This document shows positions 14,185 to 23,427 of a DNA stretch of 64,000 nucleotides, in pieces. The position numbers and the translations under genes were made by a program. Origin of the DNA: Ruminococcus sp. (GTDB taxonomy: Bacteria > Bacillota > Clostridia > Oscillospirales > Ruminococcaceae); NCBI GenBank assembly GCA_017534835.1, contig JAFXVT010000045.1, positions 1 through 64,000 of the forward strand, in the 5' to 3' direction. Every line of letters begins with the position of its first letter. Within the stretch, counting starts at the first letter, position 1. The notes under the pieces are model-generated. The model saw only the letters and a list, made by a program, of their open reading frames with translations. It made no database searches and was not told the DNA's origin.

Positions 14185-15458
14185 AAAGGCGTTTCTTAAT
14201 AATATACATAGCGGTCTTCACGCTGCTGAGCGTCCTGATATGCGCACGCATCGCTGCTTCCGGCGAAGGGAACACGATGCCGCAGTACACAACTGAGATA
14301 AACAGGCTCCTCATCAGTATCAGCGAGGACTGGGAGAATATCTCCGCGGAGTCGGAGCTCCTCATCGTGAGCGGAGAGGCTTTCGATTATGCCGTTATCG
14401 ACAGCGACAGCCGTCTGCTCTGTTACACTAAAGAGGGGATCTCAGCAACAGTTTCTGCCGCGACCGGCAGCTTCGATATAATACGCGACATCGAGAGCGG
14501 CGGAAGAGTTGTCGGGAAGCTGATAGTACACAATGACTATGCGGAGCGCAGGCGTGCGGCAGACCGCAGAAATGCGGCGATGATAGGCGGAATGGCAGCA
14601 ATAATGGCAGCGGTCTCGGTCGCGTATTTTGTATTCCTGAGAAGGCGTGTCGTAGTACCGTTCGGAAAGCTGAAGAGCTTCGCGGCAAAGGTCGCAGCCG
14701 GAGATCTCGATACGCCGCTCGAAATGGACAGAGGCAATATTTTCGGAGCTTTCACCGAGAGCTTCGACATTATGCGTGAGGAGCTGAAGGCTTCACGTCA
14801 GCGCGAGGAAGCTGCCGTAAAGAGCCGCAAGGAGCTGATCGCCGAGCTCTCACACGATATACGCACTCCCGTTTCTTCGATAAAGGCGATGACGGATTAC
14901 CTCGTGCTCGTTTCCGATGATGAGGCGCAGAAGGAGACGCTTTCAGCGATAAACGGCAAGGCTGACCAGATAGACAAGCTCGTATCGAATATGTTCCACG
15001 CGGCACTTGAGGAGCTCGAACAGCTTGAGGTCGTTCCGGAGGAGCTTTCGTCACGCGAGCTTGAGCGGATCATCGCAGAGAGCGACCCTCTGAAAAAGGT
15101 GACATCCGCAGAGATAAGAGACTGTGTGATATATGCGGACAGACTGCGGCTTGAGCAGGTCGTGGGAAATGTGATCTCGAATTCGTACAAATATGCGGAC
15201 ACTGATATAACAGCCGAAAGCCGCTTCGAGGACGGCTTCTTTGTAGTTGAATTCTCGGACAAGGGCGGCGGAGTTCCCGATGACGAGCTTGAGGTAATAA
15301 CCGAGAAGTTCCGCCGCGGCTCGAATTCCGCAGGCAAGGACGGCTCGGGGATAGGTCTGTACATCTCGAAATATCTCATCGGTCAGATGGGCGGCGAGCT
15401 GATATGCCGCAATAACGGCGAGGGCTTCACGGTCGCGCTGCGGTTAAAGCTGGTTTAA
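14181..15458 (+). CDS. Sensor histidine kinase (first two-component system), TTG start
   Basis: A 425-residue membrane kinase. Helix 1 is at about 5-25 and helix 2 at about 135-157 (IGGMAAIMAAVSVAYFVFL), flanking a roughly 110-residue extracellular sensor. A HAMP-like segment follows (VVPFGKLKSFAAKVAAGDLD), then the phosphoacceptor motif ELSHDIRTPVSS and an ATPase domain with N box NVISNSYKY, G1 DKGGGVP and G2 GSGIGLYI. TTG at 14181 overlaps the regulator stop and has GGAGG 6 bases upstream. The large outer loop contrasts with Bce-type kinases, which lack one, so it may sense its signal directly. Confidence 0.92.
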   Translation: MKRRFLIIYIAVFTLLSVLICARIAASGEGNTMPQYTTEINRLLISISEDWENISAESELLIVSGEAFDYAVIDSDSRLLCYTKEGISATVSAATGSFDIIRDIESGGRVVGKLIVHNDYAERRRAADRRNAAMIGGMAAIMAAVSVAYFVFLRRRVVVPFGKLKSFAAKVAAGDLDTPLEMDRGNIFGAFTESFDIMREELKASRQREEAAVKSRKELIAELSHDIRTPVSSIKAMTDYLVLVSDDEAQKETLSAINGKADQIDKLVSNMFHAALEELEQLEVVPEELSSRELERIIAESDPLKKVTSAEIRDCVIYADRLRLEQVVGNVISNSYKYADTDITAESRFEDGFFVVEFSDKGGGVPDDELEVITEKFRRGSNSAGKDGSGIGLYISKYLIGQMGGELICRNNGEGFTVALRLKLV

Positions 15459-15522
15459 GAATAATTAAAACAAACCAAAGAACAATTAAAGAACTGACAA
15501 AGATTTCCGGAAAAATATATGC

Positions 15523-15562
15523 TATAATAAGGTCATACAAGGGACAGGACTCTTGTATGACC
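15523..15562 (+). promoter_or_regulatory. Promoter with an 11-bp inverted repeat at the start site of the ABC operon
   Basis: A -10 box TATAAT (15523-15528) lacks a clear -35 box, as is common for activated promoters. Just downstream is a perfect inverted repeat GGTCATACAAG (15531-15541)/CTTGTATGACC (15552-15562), then TTTT. Two AATTAAA motifs about 21 bases apart lie upstream (15465-15490) and could bind the response regulator. The repeat spans the expected RNA start, so an operator is more likely than a full terminator. Confidence 0.55.
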
Positions 15563-15584
15563 TTTTACTTTCGGAGGTTCGATA

Positions 15585-16349
15585 ATGAGTAATAAAGAGA
15601 TCATCATAAAGACCGAAAAGCTGTCGAAGAGCTTCTCTGTCGGCGGCAGGCAGCAGCACGTCATCAAGAATCTTGACCTTGAGATATACAAGGGCGATTT
15701 CACCGTGATAATGGGCTCATCGGGAGCAGGCAAATCCACGCTCCTGTATACGCTTTCGGGAATGGATAAGCCCTCGCTCGGCAGGATAAGCTACTGCGGC
15801 GAGGACATCACGGATATGAGCGATGACAAGCTCGCGGTATTCCGCCGCAGACACTGCGGATTCGTTTTCCAGCAGATACACCTCGTTGACAGTATGAGCA
15901 TTATGGATAACGCCGTCAGCACAGGAATGCTGACCGGTCAGAAGCAGAGGGAACTGAAGAAAAAGGCTCTCGGACTGTTTGAGAAAATGGGTATCAGCGA
16001 GGAGCTCACAAAGAAGTTCCCTGCGCAGGTCTCGGGCGGCGAGGCTCAGCGGGCGGCAATGGTACGCGCAGTTATCAACGACCCGGACATCGTATTCGCC
16101 GACGAGCCCACCGGAGCACTGAACAGTGCCGGAGTCAGAGCCGTGCTCGATGTGCTTACGGATATAAACAACTCGGGACAGTCGGTCGTTATGGTAACAC
16201 ACGATGTCAAATCCGCACGCCGCGGCAATCGCATAATCTATCTTCAGGACGGCGGCATTATGGGGGAATGCGACCTCGGGAAATACGTCAGCGGCGATGA
16301 GGGACGCCACGAAAAAATAAGAAGGTTCCTGGAGGAGATGGGATGGTAA
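15585..16349 (+). CDS. ABC transporter ATP-binding protein (MacB/BceA type), first
   Basis: A 254-residue ATPase with Walker A GSSGAGKST (about 42-50), Q-loop VFQQ, signature VSGGEAQRA, Walker B IVFADEPTGALNS and the switch His in MVTHDVKSA. The EPTGALN wording is typical of the lipoprotein-release/peptide-antibiotic subfamily that pairs with FtsX-type permeases. The ribosome site is CGGAGG. Its stop overlaps the ATG of the permease that follows, so they form one transporter. Confidence 0.95.
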   Translation: MSNKEIIIKTEKLSKSFSVGGRQQHVIKNLDLEIYKGDFTVIMGSSGAGKSTLLYTLSGMDKPSLGRISYCGEDITDMSDDKLAVFRRRHCGFVFQQIHLVDSMSIMDNAVSTGMLTGQKQRELKKKALGLFEKMGISEELTKKFPAQVSGGEAQRAAMVRAVINDPDIVFADEPTGALNSAGVRAVLDVLTDINNSGQSVVMVTHDVKSARRGNRIIYLQDGGIMGECDLGKYVSGDEGRHEKIRRFLEEMGW

Positions 16350-18682
16350 AGCTTATAAAAGCGGGCTTCCGCAAGGACAGGGCTATAATGATAGTGTTCC
16401 TGCTGATAATCGTCATCTCGACTTTCCTTCTTCATACCGGAATGCTCGCGTCGATGTATCCGCGGCTGTTCGACGAATACGCCGAAGAGCAGCATCCTGC
16501 CGACTACATCATATGGACGTCAGCGGACCGCGGAAGAATTGACGCGGAGCTTGCGGACCGTGACGGAATAGAGAGGTATTATTCAGAGGATACAGTAAAT
16601 ATCCCTGCTCTCAAATTCACTACGAGCAAGTGTACGGCAGAGAGATCTGACAGCGGCTGGATGGTGCAGCGGCTCGGAGATAATGTCGGCTATGAGACGC
16701 TTGTTTTCGACAAGCGCGACGACAGCGTCAGAGGAAAAAGGATATACCTCAACGCCTTTACTGCTGCGACAAACGACCTTTGTATCGGCGATAGTATGAG
16801 CCTCGATACGCCGTATGGCAGGTTTGATTATACCGTTGCCGGTACGTATCAGCACCTCATTATGGGCAACTCGTACTTCTTCGTTTCGGCGCTTGTCGAC
16901 GAGGATTCGTTCAGCGAGCTTCAGGAGGCAGCCGAAAAGACCGGCAGCGGCAATATGCAAATAGTATATGCATTCGCCGAGAACGGCATAAACATCGAAG
17001 AGACAATGAAGGATGTGACAGTGGATCTCCGCAGCGACGGCAGCACATACGCGAACGGTCACAGCATTGAACTCGCAAGAAGCGGATACACTGTTGTTGT
17101 GAATGTCCTCGCAGGATTCATTGCGGCGTTTGCTGTGATAATCATGGCGATATGCGTGATAATGATAGTGTTCACCATCAACAATAACATCAGCCGCGAC
17201 ATCATCAATATCGGCGCACTGCGCGCCGTCGGATTCACGGTAGGTCAGATACGTGCAGCTCTGACTGCTGAATTCGTGCTCCTCGGAGCGGCAGGCTCGC
17301 TTGTGGGGATAGTCCTTTCCTATTCGCTCTACCCCATAATGGAGGAAGCATTCATCAGAGAGCTGAGCGGTATAATCTGGAAAAAGAAATTCTATCCTGA
17401 GATCACGCTTGGAATGCTCGCAGGAGTGCTTCTGATGATAGTCGCGGCGACACTGATATCAACTATAAAGGTGAAGAAGCTCCATCCGTCAACGGCTCTT
17501 CGCTTCGGACTGAGGTCCAACAGTTTCAAGAAGAACCACTTTCCGCTCAGTGAGACCAAGGGCGAGCTGAATCTGCTGCTCGCGCTGAAAAGCTCTATGC
17601 AGAATATGGGACAGAATGCAGTCATCTTCTTTATGATAACAGCAGTTGCATTCGTCACACAGTTCTCGGGGCTGCTCTTTTACAACACCAAAGTCGACAT
17701 AACAAATTTTCAGAGGATGGTGCAGGGCGATGCTCCTGATGCCTACGTCTACCTTGAGGACAATTCCTATGAGTCCGCTTGCAGAGCGATAGATGCGATA
17801 AGCGAGGTCGATGGTGTATCACAGGCTTACGGCTTGTTCTCAGTTGAGGCAACAGCAGGTGAGGAAGAGATCACACTCATATACGTCACGGACCCTGACT
17901 GCGTTTACTGCGGCGTCTACGAGGGAGAGATGATGCGGAAGGACAACGAGGCAGTGGTCGGAAGCTCGGTCGCGGAGAAGCTCGGAGTCGGAGTCGGCGA
18001 TGAGATAACTGTCAAATACGGAGACAACAGCAGGCGCTATCTTATAACGGGTCTGCAGCAGTCAGTCATGAACACGAGAATATATATGACCGACAAAGCA
18101 GCACAGGCGCTCGGAGTCAATACGAGCTATGACCTCATCCGCGTCCGAGTCAGTGACGCGAATGACAGCCGCGTGGACGAAGTCCTCGGCAGGATAGACG
18201 GTCTCAGTGAATGTGGTATCAGCGAGACAAAGAATTACTACCGCGAGCAGAGGAGCTCGGAGAATATCCCTGTTTACGCGGTCGGATTCATTGTGCTGAT
18301 AATGATAATCCTCAGCATTGCGACTGTGCTGATGGTGATACGTCTGCTGCTGAAGACTGTATTCATCAAGAAGGAACGCGAATTCGGGATAAAGAAGGCG
18401 GTCGGCTTCACGAGCACACAGCTGCGCTATCAGCTCTCGCTCTCGCTGATGCCGACAACGGTCACAGCGGCGGTGCTCGGCTCGCTGCTCGGGTATTTCC
18501 TGCTCAATCCGCTGTTCACGCTGATACTCGGCGGCTACGGCGTGAAGAATGCAGACCTTCTGCTGCAGCCGATGATGATAGTCATTTCGGCAGCGGCTGT
18601 AACGGCAATGGTGTTCGTTTTCAGCTTTGTGATGTCGGGAAGAATGAAGAAGCTTTCAGCATACAAGCTCATACAGGAATGA
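16343..18682 (+). CDS. FtsX-like ABC permease, first (779 aa)
   Basis: A large permease with an N-terminal helix (MIVFLLIIVISTFLLHTG), an extracellular domain of about 210 residues and a three-helix FtsX block (about 248-375, including FTINNNISRDIINIGALRAV and AVGFTVGQIRAALT). Then come a mid helix (AVIFFMITAVAFVTQFSGLL), a second extracellular domain and a second FtsX block (about 645-775, KKEREFGIKKAVGFTSTQLR). The duplicated layout is that of mechanotransducing or peptide-expelling transporters. At 779 residues it is longer than typical BceB proteins (about 650). It starts inside the last codons of its ATPase gene and ends in a terminator, so the second permease is a separate transcript. 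Confidence 0.9.
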   Translation: MVKLIKAGFRKDRAIMIVFLLIIVISTFLLHTGMLASMYPRLFDEYAEEQHPADYIIWTSADRGRIDAELADRDGIERYYSEDTVNIPALKFTTSKCTAERSDSGWMVQRLGDNVGYETLVFDKRDDSVRGKRIYLNAFTAATNDLCIGDSMSLDTPYGRFDYTVAGTYQHLIMGNSYFFVSALVDEDSFSELQEAAEKTGSGNMQIVYAFAENGINIEETMKDVTVDLRSDGSTYANGHSIELARSGYTVVVNVLAGFIAAFAVIIMAICVIMIVFTINNNISRDIINIGALRAVGFTVGQIRAALTAEFVLLGAAGSLVGIVLSYSLYPIMEEAFIRELSGIIWKKKFYPEITLGMLAGVLLMIVAATLISTIKVKKLHPSTALRFGLRSNSFKKNHFPLSETKGELNLLLALKSSMQNMGQNAVIFFMITAVAFVTQFSGLLFYNTKVDITNFQRMVQGDAPDAYVYLEDNSYESACRAIDAISEVDGVSQAYGLFSVEATAGEEEITLIYVTDPDCVYCGVYEGEMMRKDNEAVVGSSVAEKLGVGVGDEITVKYGDNSRRYLITGLQQSVMNTRIYMTDKAAQALGVNTSYDLIRVRVSDANDSRVDEVLGRIDGLSECGISETKNYYREQRSSENIPVYAVGFIVLIMIILSIATVLMVIRLLLKTVFIKKEREFGIKKAVGFTSTQLRYQLSLSLMPTTVTAAVLGSLLGYFLLNPLFTLILGGYGVKNADLLLQPMMIVISAAAVTAMVFVFSFVMSGRMKKLSAYKLIQE

Positions 18683-18688
18683 TAAAAA

Positions 18689-18720
18689 AGTCCGGAGGCG
18701 ATGTTCTCCGGACTTTTTTT
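18689..18720 (+). terminator. Terminator after the first ABC transporter
   Basis: Stem AGTCCGGAG/CTCCGGACT with an 8-base loop and a run of T. A leading A-run makes it potentially bidirectional. It separates the two transporter units. Confidence 0.9.
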
Positions 18721-18814
18721 CGCATAGAAGAAAAATTTTTTCATATTTTAAGGACTTTTTAAACTCTGATGTGCTATTATAGTATCAGCAAGAAAAAATG
18801 TAAGGAGACAGCCT

Positions 18815-21235
18815 ATGTTTTTTAAGATGCTGAAAAGCGACCTGAAACGCAAAAAAGGTCTGAACCTGATACTCTTCGTATTCATATGTGTGGCGTCGGT
18901 GCTTGTCTTTGCGGGCTCGGTGCAGATATTCTCCAACTTCACGCGCGAGAGGGCAGCAAAGGAGCTGTGCCGCGGCTCAGACACGATATTGTGGACGCTC
19001 GACCACAAGGGCGACAGCGAAGAGATGCGTTCCAAAGCCTGCGAATTGCTCGACAATGACGAAAACGTGAGCGAATGGAGCACATCAGAAATGGTGCTCA
19101 TAAGCGACCATACCATAGACTTTCCGGACTATGATGAAAAGGAAAATGCCTACATCTTTATGAGCAAGATACAGTGTCTCACGACTCAGCCGCGTGAGCA
19201 CGACCTTGTATACGACCTTAAAGATGAACCGTTCAGTGTACCGGGCGGCTGTATCGCAGTCCCGATAGATATATCTATGGAAACAGGCGTAAAGCAGGGC
19301 GATATGGTACGCTTCACGACTGATGCCGGCTGCACCTATGAGCTTGAGGTCTGCCGCATATTCAAGGAGAGCCTCAGCAACGGTCTGCGCAGATTCATCG
19401 TTTCCGATGCGGATTATGGTGTGCTGACGAAGGATTCGGTCAGAAAATACAACGCATACAGCGTCCGGCTCGAAAACGCTTCGGCGTCAAAAAAGGACGA
19501 GCTTGAGAGCAGGCTTGAGGAGAGCGGAGTTCCCACGCTTGTCATAACCCATGTCGATACGCTGAGCGTGGATATTATGATGATGCGCATAATCTCGGCA
19601 TTCATCATAATCATCAGCGTTTTTCTCATAGCGATAATCTTTATGACCATACGCTTCACAATGGTCGCCGATCTCAAGAGCGAGGAAAAAGAGATCGGTA
19701 TGATGAAGGCGCTCGGCGTGGATTCGCTCAGCTTCCGGTGGCTGTTTGCGGCAAAGTATATAGCCTTTGCAGTTGTCGGAGGCATCATCGGTATCGCCGC
19801 AGGACTTCCGGTCGCAGGTATGCTCGTGAATATGTTCGGTCCGGACGCGATACTGCCCGAGCGCTATGAGATGGTAACGATAGGCGTATTGTCCGTTGTT
19901 TCGATAATCACGATGATGATAGTATTCTCGCTGTTCGTTATGCGGCGCATTAACCGCATTTCCGTGATAGACGCGATACACGGCGAGAACCGCGGAGAAC
20001 GCTTCAGGAAGGGCTCGCCGATGTTCCTGCACAGGCGCAAGAGAATGTCGATACCGCTCTTCCTTGCGCTCACGGATATTCTCGGACGCTTCAAGCGATA
20101 CATATTCCTCATCATTGCATATTCTCTCGGAGCGGCGATACTTCTGCTCGTGTTCAATATCCGCAACAGCGTTATAAATCCGCATTATGCACGCTACTGG
20201 CTCAATCATCACTACGATTTTGCGATACACCTGAATGACGAGCTCAGCGACAGGATAAGTCAGGTGAGAAAGCGCACCGGCAAGAGCTATGTCGAGGCGG
20301 TGAACGATATGCTCTCGGAGGAAGGCATACCTGCCCACATCGACTCGATGTACGAAGGAACCGCAAGGCTTGACCGTGAAGACGGCTCGCAGTATTATTT
20401 CAGCGTCCTGTGGAAGGCAGGCGAGCCGGGACAGTTTGAATACCGGAAGGGCGGCACAGCTCCGAAGCTTGCGAATGAAGCGGCTATGAGCTCGTATACC
20501 GCAACTAAGCTCGGTATAGAGCCGGGCGATGTCATCAAGGTCACGATAACGGAAAACAATGCCGACCACACCGGGCACACGGAGGTCGAAAGAGAGCTCG
20601 TTGTGACAGCTCTGATAGACTTTATGGAGTTCGGCGACCCCTCTATCATAATGGGTGACGAGTACGAGGGAGCATACAAATACGGCTACCGCACGACCGG
20701 CAGGACCATCGATGCTCCCGAGAGAGAAAAGCCGGCTGTTATAGAGCAGATGAGGAAGTTCTTCGGTGAGGACTGTGTCCTTGATTCTGTAGATGCAGTG
20801 CGTGATGATATAGGCGGATTTGACAAGCTTTTCATCGAGCTCGAATTCGGCATAGGCGGAGCTGTACTGCTCGTGCTAATGCTCATCACGTATCTTTATA
20901 TGAGCATCTTCACAGCCGAGGAGGTACCGGAAACAGCTCTGCTGAAAAGTATGGGATTCCGCAGCATTACGATAAAGAACGAGTATCTGCTGAGGATAAC
21001 GATGCTGCTGCTCATATCGCTCGTGCTCAGTGAGCTGTACATATGGACTTTCGGAAATTATCTGTTTGAGTGGTTTATGAGGCAGTATGAGGTCGCAGGA
21101 ATGAGATTTGAATTTGAATTCCCTGTGAGCTTCATAGTGATACCGCTCATCATGCTTGCCTGCTTCCTGCTGACATCTCTGTTCACGCTGAGAAGCATAG
21201 ATAACGTCGGGATATGGAAGATATCGGAGGAATAA
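18815..21235 (+). CDS. FtsX-like ABC permease, second (806 aa)
   Basis: A permease with the same plan as its upstream neighbour but little obvious sequence identity. It has an N-terminal helix (LNLILFVFICVASVLVFAGS), an outer domain, an FtsX block at about 255-385 (MTIRFTMVADLKSEEKEIGM, MKALGVDSLSFRWLF), a mid helix (YIFLIIAYSLGAAILLLVFN), a second outer domain and a final block (TALLKSMGFRSITIKNEYLL). The ribosome site is TAAGGAG. Upstream, TATTAT (18775-18780) lacks a -35 box, but TTTTAAGGACTTTTTAA (18746-18762) could bind one of the response regulators. The ATPase gene follows 13 bases after its stop, so here gene order is permease then ATPase. Confidence 0.9.
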   Translation: MFFKMLKSDLKRKKGLNLILFVFICVASVLVFAGSVQIFSNFTRERAAKELCRGSDTILWTLDHKGDSEEMRSKACELLDNDENVSEWSTSEMVLISDHTIDFPDYDEKENAYIFMSKIQCLTTQPREHDLVYDLKDEPFSVPGGCIAVPIDISMETGVKQGDMVRFTTDAGCTYELEVCRIFKESLSNGLRRFIVSDADYGVLTKDSVRKYNAYSVRLENASASKKDELESRLEESGVPTLVITHVDTLSVDIMMMRIISAFIIIISVFLIAIIFMTIRFTMVADLKSEEKEIGMMKALGVDSLSFRWLFAAKYIAFAVVGGIIGIAAGLPVAGMLVNMFGPDAILPERYEMVTIGVLSVVSIITMMIVFSLFVMRRINRISVIDAIHGENRGERFRKGSPMFLHRRKRMSIPLFLALTDILGRFKRYIFLIIAYSLGAAILLLVFNIRNSVINPHYARYWLNHHYDFAIHLNDELSDRISQVRKRTGKSYVEAVNDMLSEEGIPAHIDSMYEGTARLDREDGSQYYFSVLWKAGEPGQFEYRKGGTAPKLANEAAMSSYTATKLGIEPGDVIKVTITENNADHTGHTEVERELVVTALIDFMEFGDPSIIMGDEYEGAYKYGYRTTGRTIDAPEREKPAVIEQMRKFFGEDCVLDSVDAVRDDIGGFDKLFIELEFGIGGAVLLVLMLITYLYMSIFTAEEVPETALLKSMGFRSITIKNEYLLRITMLLLISLVLSELYIWTFGNYLFEWFMRQYEVAGMRFEFEFPVSFIVIPLIMLACFLLTSLFTLRSIDNVGIWKISEE

Positions 21236-21248
21236 TGGAGGAGACACA

Positions 21249-22007
21249 ATGAATAGGGTTTTATCGGTAAAGGACCTTTGCAAGACATACATAGTAAGAA
21301 AAAACAGCAACAATGTGCTGAGAAATATCAGCTTCGAGCTCGGCGAGGGAGAATTCGTCACAGTTATGGGACCGAGCGGAAGCGGAAAATCCACGCTGCT
21401 CTACACAGTCAGCGGAATGGACGCGATGACCTCGGGCAAGGTGGATTTCGCCGGAAAGGACATCGGCTCGCTCAGCAAGAAGGAGCTTTCAAAGCTCCGT
21501 CTGACTGAAATGGGCTTCATATTCCAGCAGATGTATATGATGAAGAAGCTGTGCATATTCGATAACATCGTGCTCCCTGCGTATCAGGCAGGGATGGCGC
21601 ATTCGGACGCAAACAGGCGTGCGGAGGAGCTTATGCGCAGACTCGGCATAATCGAGATCTCCGAGCACGAGGTGAACGAGGTATCCGGCGGACAGCTCCA
21701 GCGCGCCTGCCTGTGCAGAGCACTTATCAACGAGCCGAAGGTGATATTCGCGGACGAACCGACAGGTGCGCTGAATTCAAAAGCTGCCGCGGACGTTATG
21801 GATGAGCTCGTAAAGGCTAACCGTGACGGAACAAGCATAATGATGGTGACTCACAGCGTAAGGGTAGCAGCGATGAGCGACAAGGTGTTCTACCTTATGG
21901 ACGGCGATATACAGGGCGAGATAGAGCTTGGCAAGTTCGACGGCGAGAGCGGGCTCGCGGACAGGGAGCGCCTTCTCAGGGACTGGCTCATCGAGCGCGG
22001 CTGGTAA
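21249..22007 (+). CDS. ABC transporter ATP-binding protein, second
   Basis: A 252-residue ATPase with Walker A GPSGSGKST (about 39-47), Q-loop FIFQQMYMMK, signature VSGGQLQRA, Walker B VIFADEPTGALNS and H-loop MVTHSV. Its end (GLADRERLLRDWLIERGW) mirrors the end of the first ATPase (HEKIRRFLEEMGW). Both therefore share a short C-terminal tail with Gly-Trp at the end, pointing to a common origin. GGAGGAGAC precedes the start. The next gene begins 10 bases after its stop. Confidence 0.95.
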   Translation: MNRVLSVKDLCKTYIVRKNSNNVLRNISFELGEGEFVTVMGPSGSGKSTLLYTVSGMDAMTSGKVDFAGKDIGSLSKKELSKLRLTEMGFIFQQMYMMKKLCIFDNIVLPAYQAGMAHSDANRRAEELMRRLGIIEISEHEVNEVSGGQLQRACLCRALINEPKVIFADEPTGALNSKAAADVMDELVKANRDGTSIMMVTHSVRVAAMSDKVFYLMDGDIQGEIELGKFDGESGLADRERLLRDWLIERGW

Positions 22008-22017
22008 GGAGCGGACT

Positions 22018-23409
22018 ATGGATAAGAAAAAGATATTCACCCTTGCATCGGCTCTCGTATTTGCGGCATCGCTGTTCAGCTGCGGAAGAAAAGGCTACGA
22101 CGATTTTTCGTTCCCGGAGCAGAAAGAGAGCACGCTCCGTCCCGTTTCCGACATATACAGGGACAACAGCGGCGATGACCTCACACCGGTCAGGGAAGAG
22201 TCAAACAGAACTGTCCGCAGCTCTGACGGGCTGTGCGTAATAGAGTGTATGGACAGCTATTTCGACGTTACTCTTGATTACGAAAAAGGCAGTTATTATG
22301 ACGTCGGAGCCGCCTACGCTGAGGTGATACCGCTCGTTTTCGAGGGGTATCAGGAGCTGTGCGAGGGTTACATCTTCGAAAATATCAAGGCGGCTTTCAA
22401 CGACCTCAACGGCGATTATTCCGGCATCGAGAACCGGACGGAGATATTATGTGACTCGCTCGGCAGGAACTACCGCGACGAGCTTGAGGGCTTTGCGGAA
22501 AAGATAAGCGGCGACAGCGAGGGCATAAAAGAGGACGGCATCCTCTCGGCTGAGGAGGCTTGTCTTATGCAGCTTATCCCGGACGTTCTGCGCGGAACAG
22601 CGTGCAGTGCGCTGTCTGCGGACGGAAGCGTGACATCGACTGGTGAGCGCCTTTCCTGCCGTCTGCTCGAATGGCAGCTCGGAAGTGAAAACCAGCTCTG
22701 CGAGTGTCACACGCTCCTGCATATGAAGAACGGCGATAAGAGCTTCGTTTCCGTGACGTATCTCGGCTTCCTGACGATACTCACCGCCGTCAACAATGAC
22801 GGAGTCATGCTCGGAGAGCTTGACGTGGGAAGTATGAATATGGTAGAATATAGCTGCGAAGGTAAGACCAGCTATACCTACGCTATGAGGTACGCGCTTG
22901 AGAACTGCACTACTGCACGCGAAGCCGCAGGCTATCTTGCAGCGAATGCGTCGGATTATCCCTACTGTGTGAACGTTTTTGCGACTGATAAGAGCGACGC
23001 TGTCGTTGCCGAGCTCGCAGTCGTTCCCGAGGATGGCACAGCGCTTCTGCGCGACAGCTCGACTCCGCTCATTGACGGACTTGAATGGGACAGCGGCAAA
23101 TACATCTGTGCAGTCAATTCGTTCGCGGCAAAGGGAAATGCTGACGGTATCACGCACTACACCGACAATATCGTCAGGTGGAACAGATACAACGAGCTCT
23201 TCTGCGGCGAGACAGCGCTGTCGCCGGACCGTATGCGGCATCTTTTGACCTGCGAGAGTACGGATAACGATCTCGTTCGTATCCGCAGCGACGGTCTTGT
23301 CCATATGGTCATCGCGGACTATTCCGATTGCCGCCTTCAGGCGATACTCACGGATACCGGCGGCGTTGACGATGAACAGAGATTCGTGGACCTCGGCAGC
23401 TGGAAATGA
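22018..23409 (+). CDS. Lipoprotein with C45-like linear-amide (Ntn) hydrolase domain
   Basis: A 463-residue protein with a lipoprotein signal (ALVFAASLFSC, Cys22), so it would face outwards on the membrane. After a charged linker, the domain resembles the C45/acyl-CoA:6-aminopenicillanate acyltransferase group of N-terminal-nucleophile enzymes. Evidence is RGTACSALSADG (Cys196 as candidate nucleophile), GERLSCRLLEWQ in place of the usual GRNLDW, TAVNNDGVMLGELDVGS, and later NSFA and DGLVHMVIADY. Known members cleave themselves before the Cys and act on C-N amide bonds. It follows the second ATPase by 10 bases and precedes a second two-component system. A plausible job is cutting or modifying a peptide or amide compound handled by the transporters, which is inference. 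Confidence 0.7.
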   Translation: MDKKKIFTLASALVFAASLFSCGRKGYDDFSFPEQKESTLRPVSDIYRDNSGDDLTPVREESNRTVRSSDGLCVIECMDSYFDVTLDYEKGSYYDVGAAYAEVIPLVFEGYQELCEGYIFENIKAAFNDLNGDYSGIENRTEILCDSLGRNYRDELEGFAEKISGDSEGIKEDGILSAEEACLMQLIPDVLRGTACSALSADGSVTSTGERLSCRLLEWQLGSENQLCECHTLLHMKNGDKSFVSVTYLGFLTILTAVNNDGVMLGELDVGSMNMVEYSCEGKTSYTYAMRYALENCTTAREAAGYLAANASDYPYCVNVFATDKSDAVVAELAVVPEDGTALLRDSSTPLIDGLEWDSGKYICAVNSFAAKGNADGITHYTDNIVRWNRYNELFCGETALSPDRMRHLLTCESTDNDLVRIRSDGLVHMVIADYSDCRLQAILTDTGGVDDEQRFVDLGSWK

Positions 23410-23427
23410 TCACATCAGGAGAATGAA

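Noticed and set aside
15531-15566. Riboswitch or full terminator before the ABC operon
   Set aside because: The hairpin begins about at the predicted RNA start, so its first arm may not be fully transcribed; an operator is more plausible.
19487-20578. 363-codon antisense frame inside the second FtsX permease
   Set aside because: It is a by-product of the high-GC codon pattern; composition (Tyr/His/Arg-rich) is not protein-like and there is no ribosome site.
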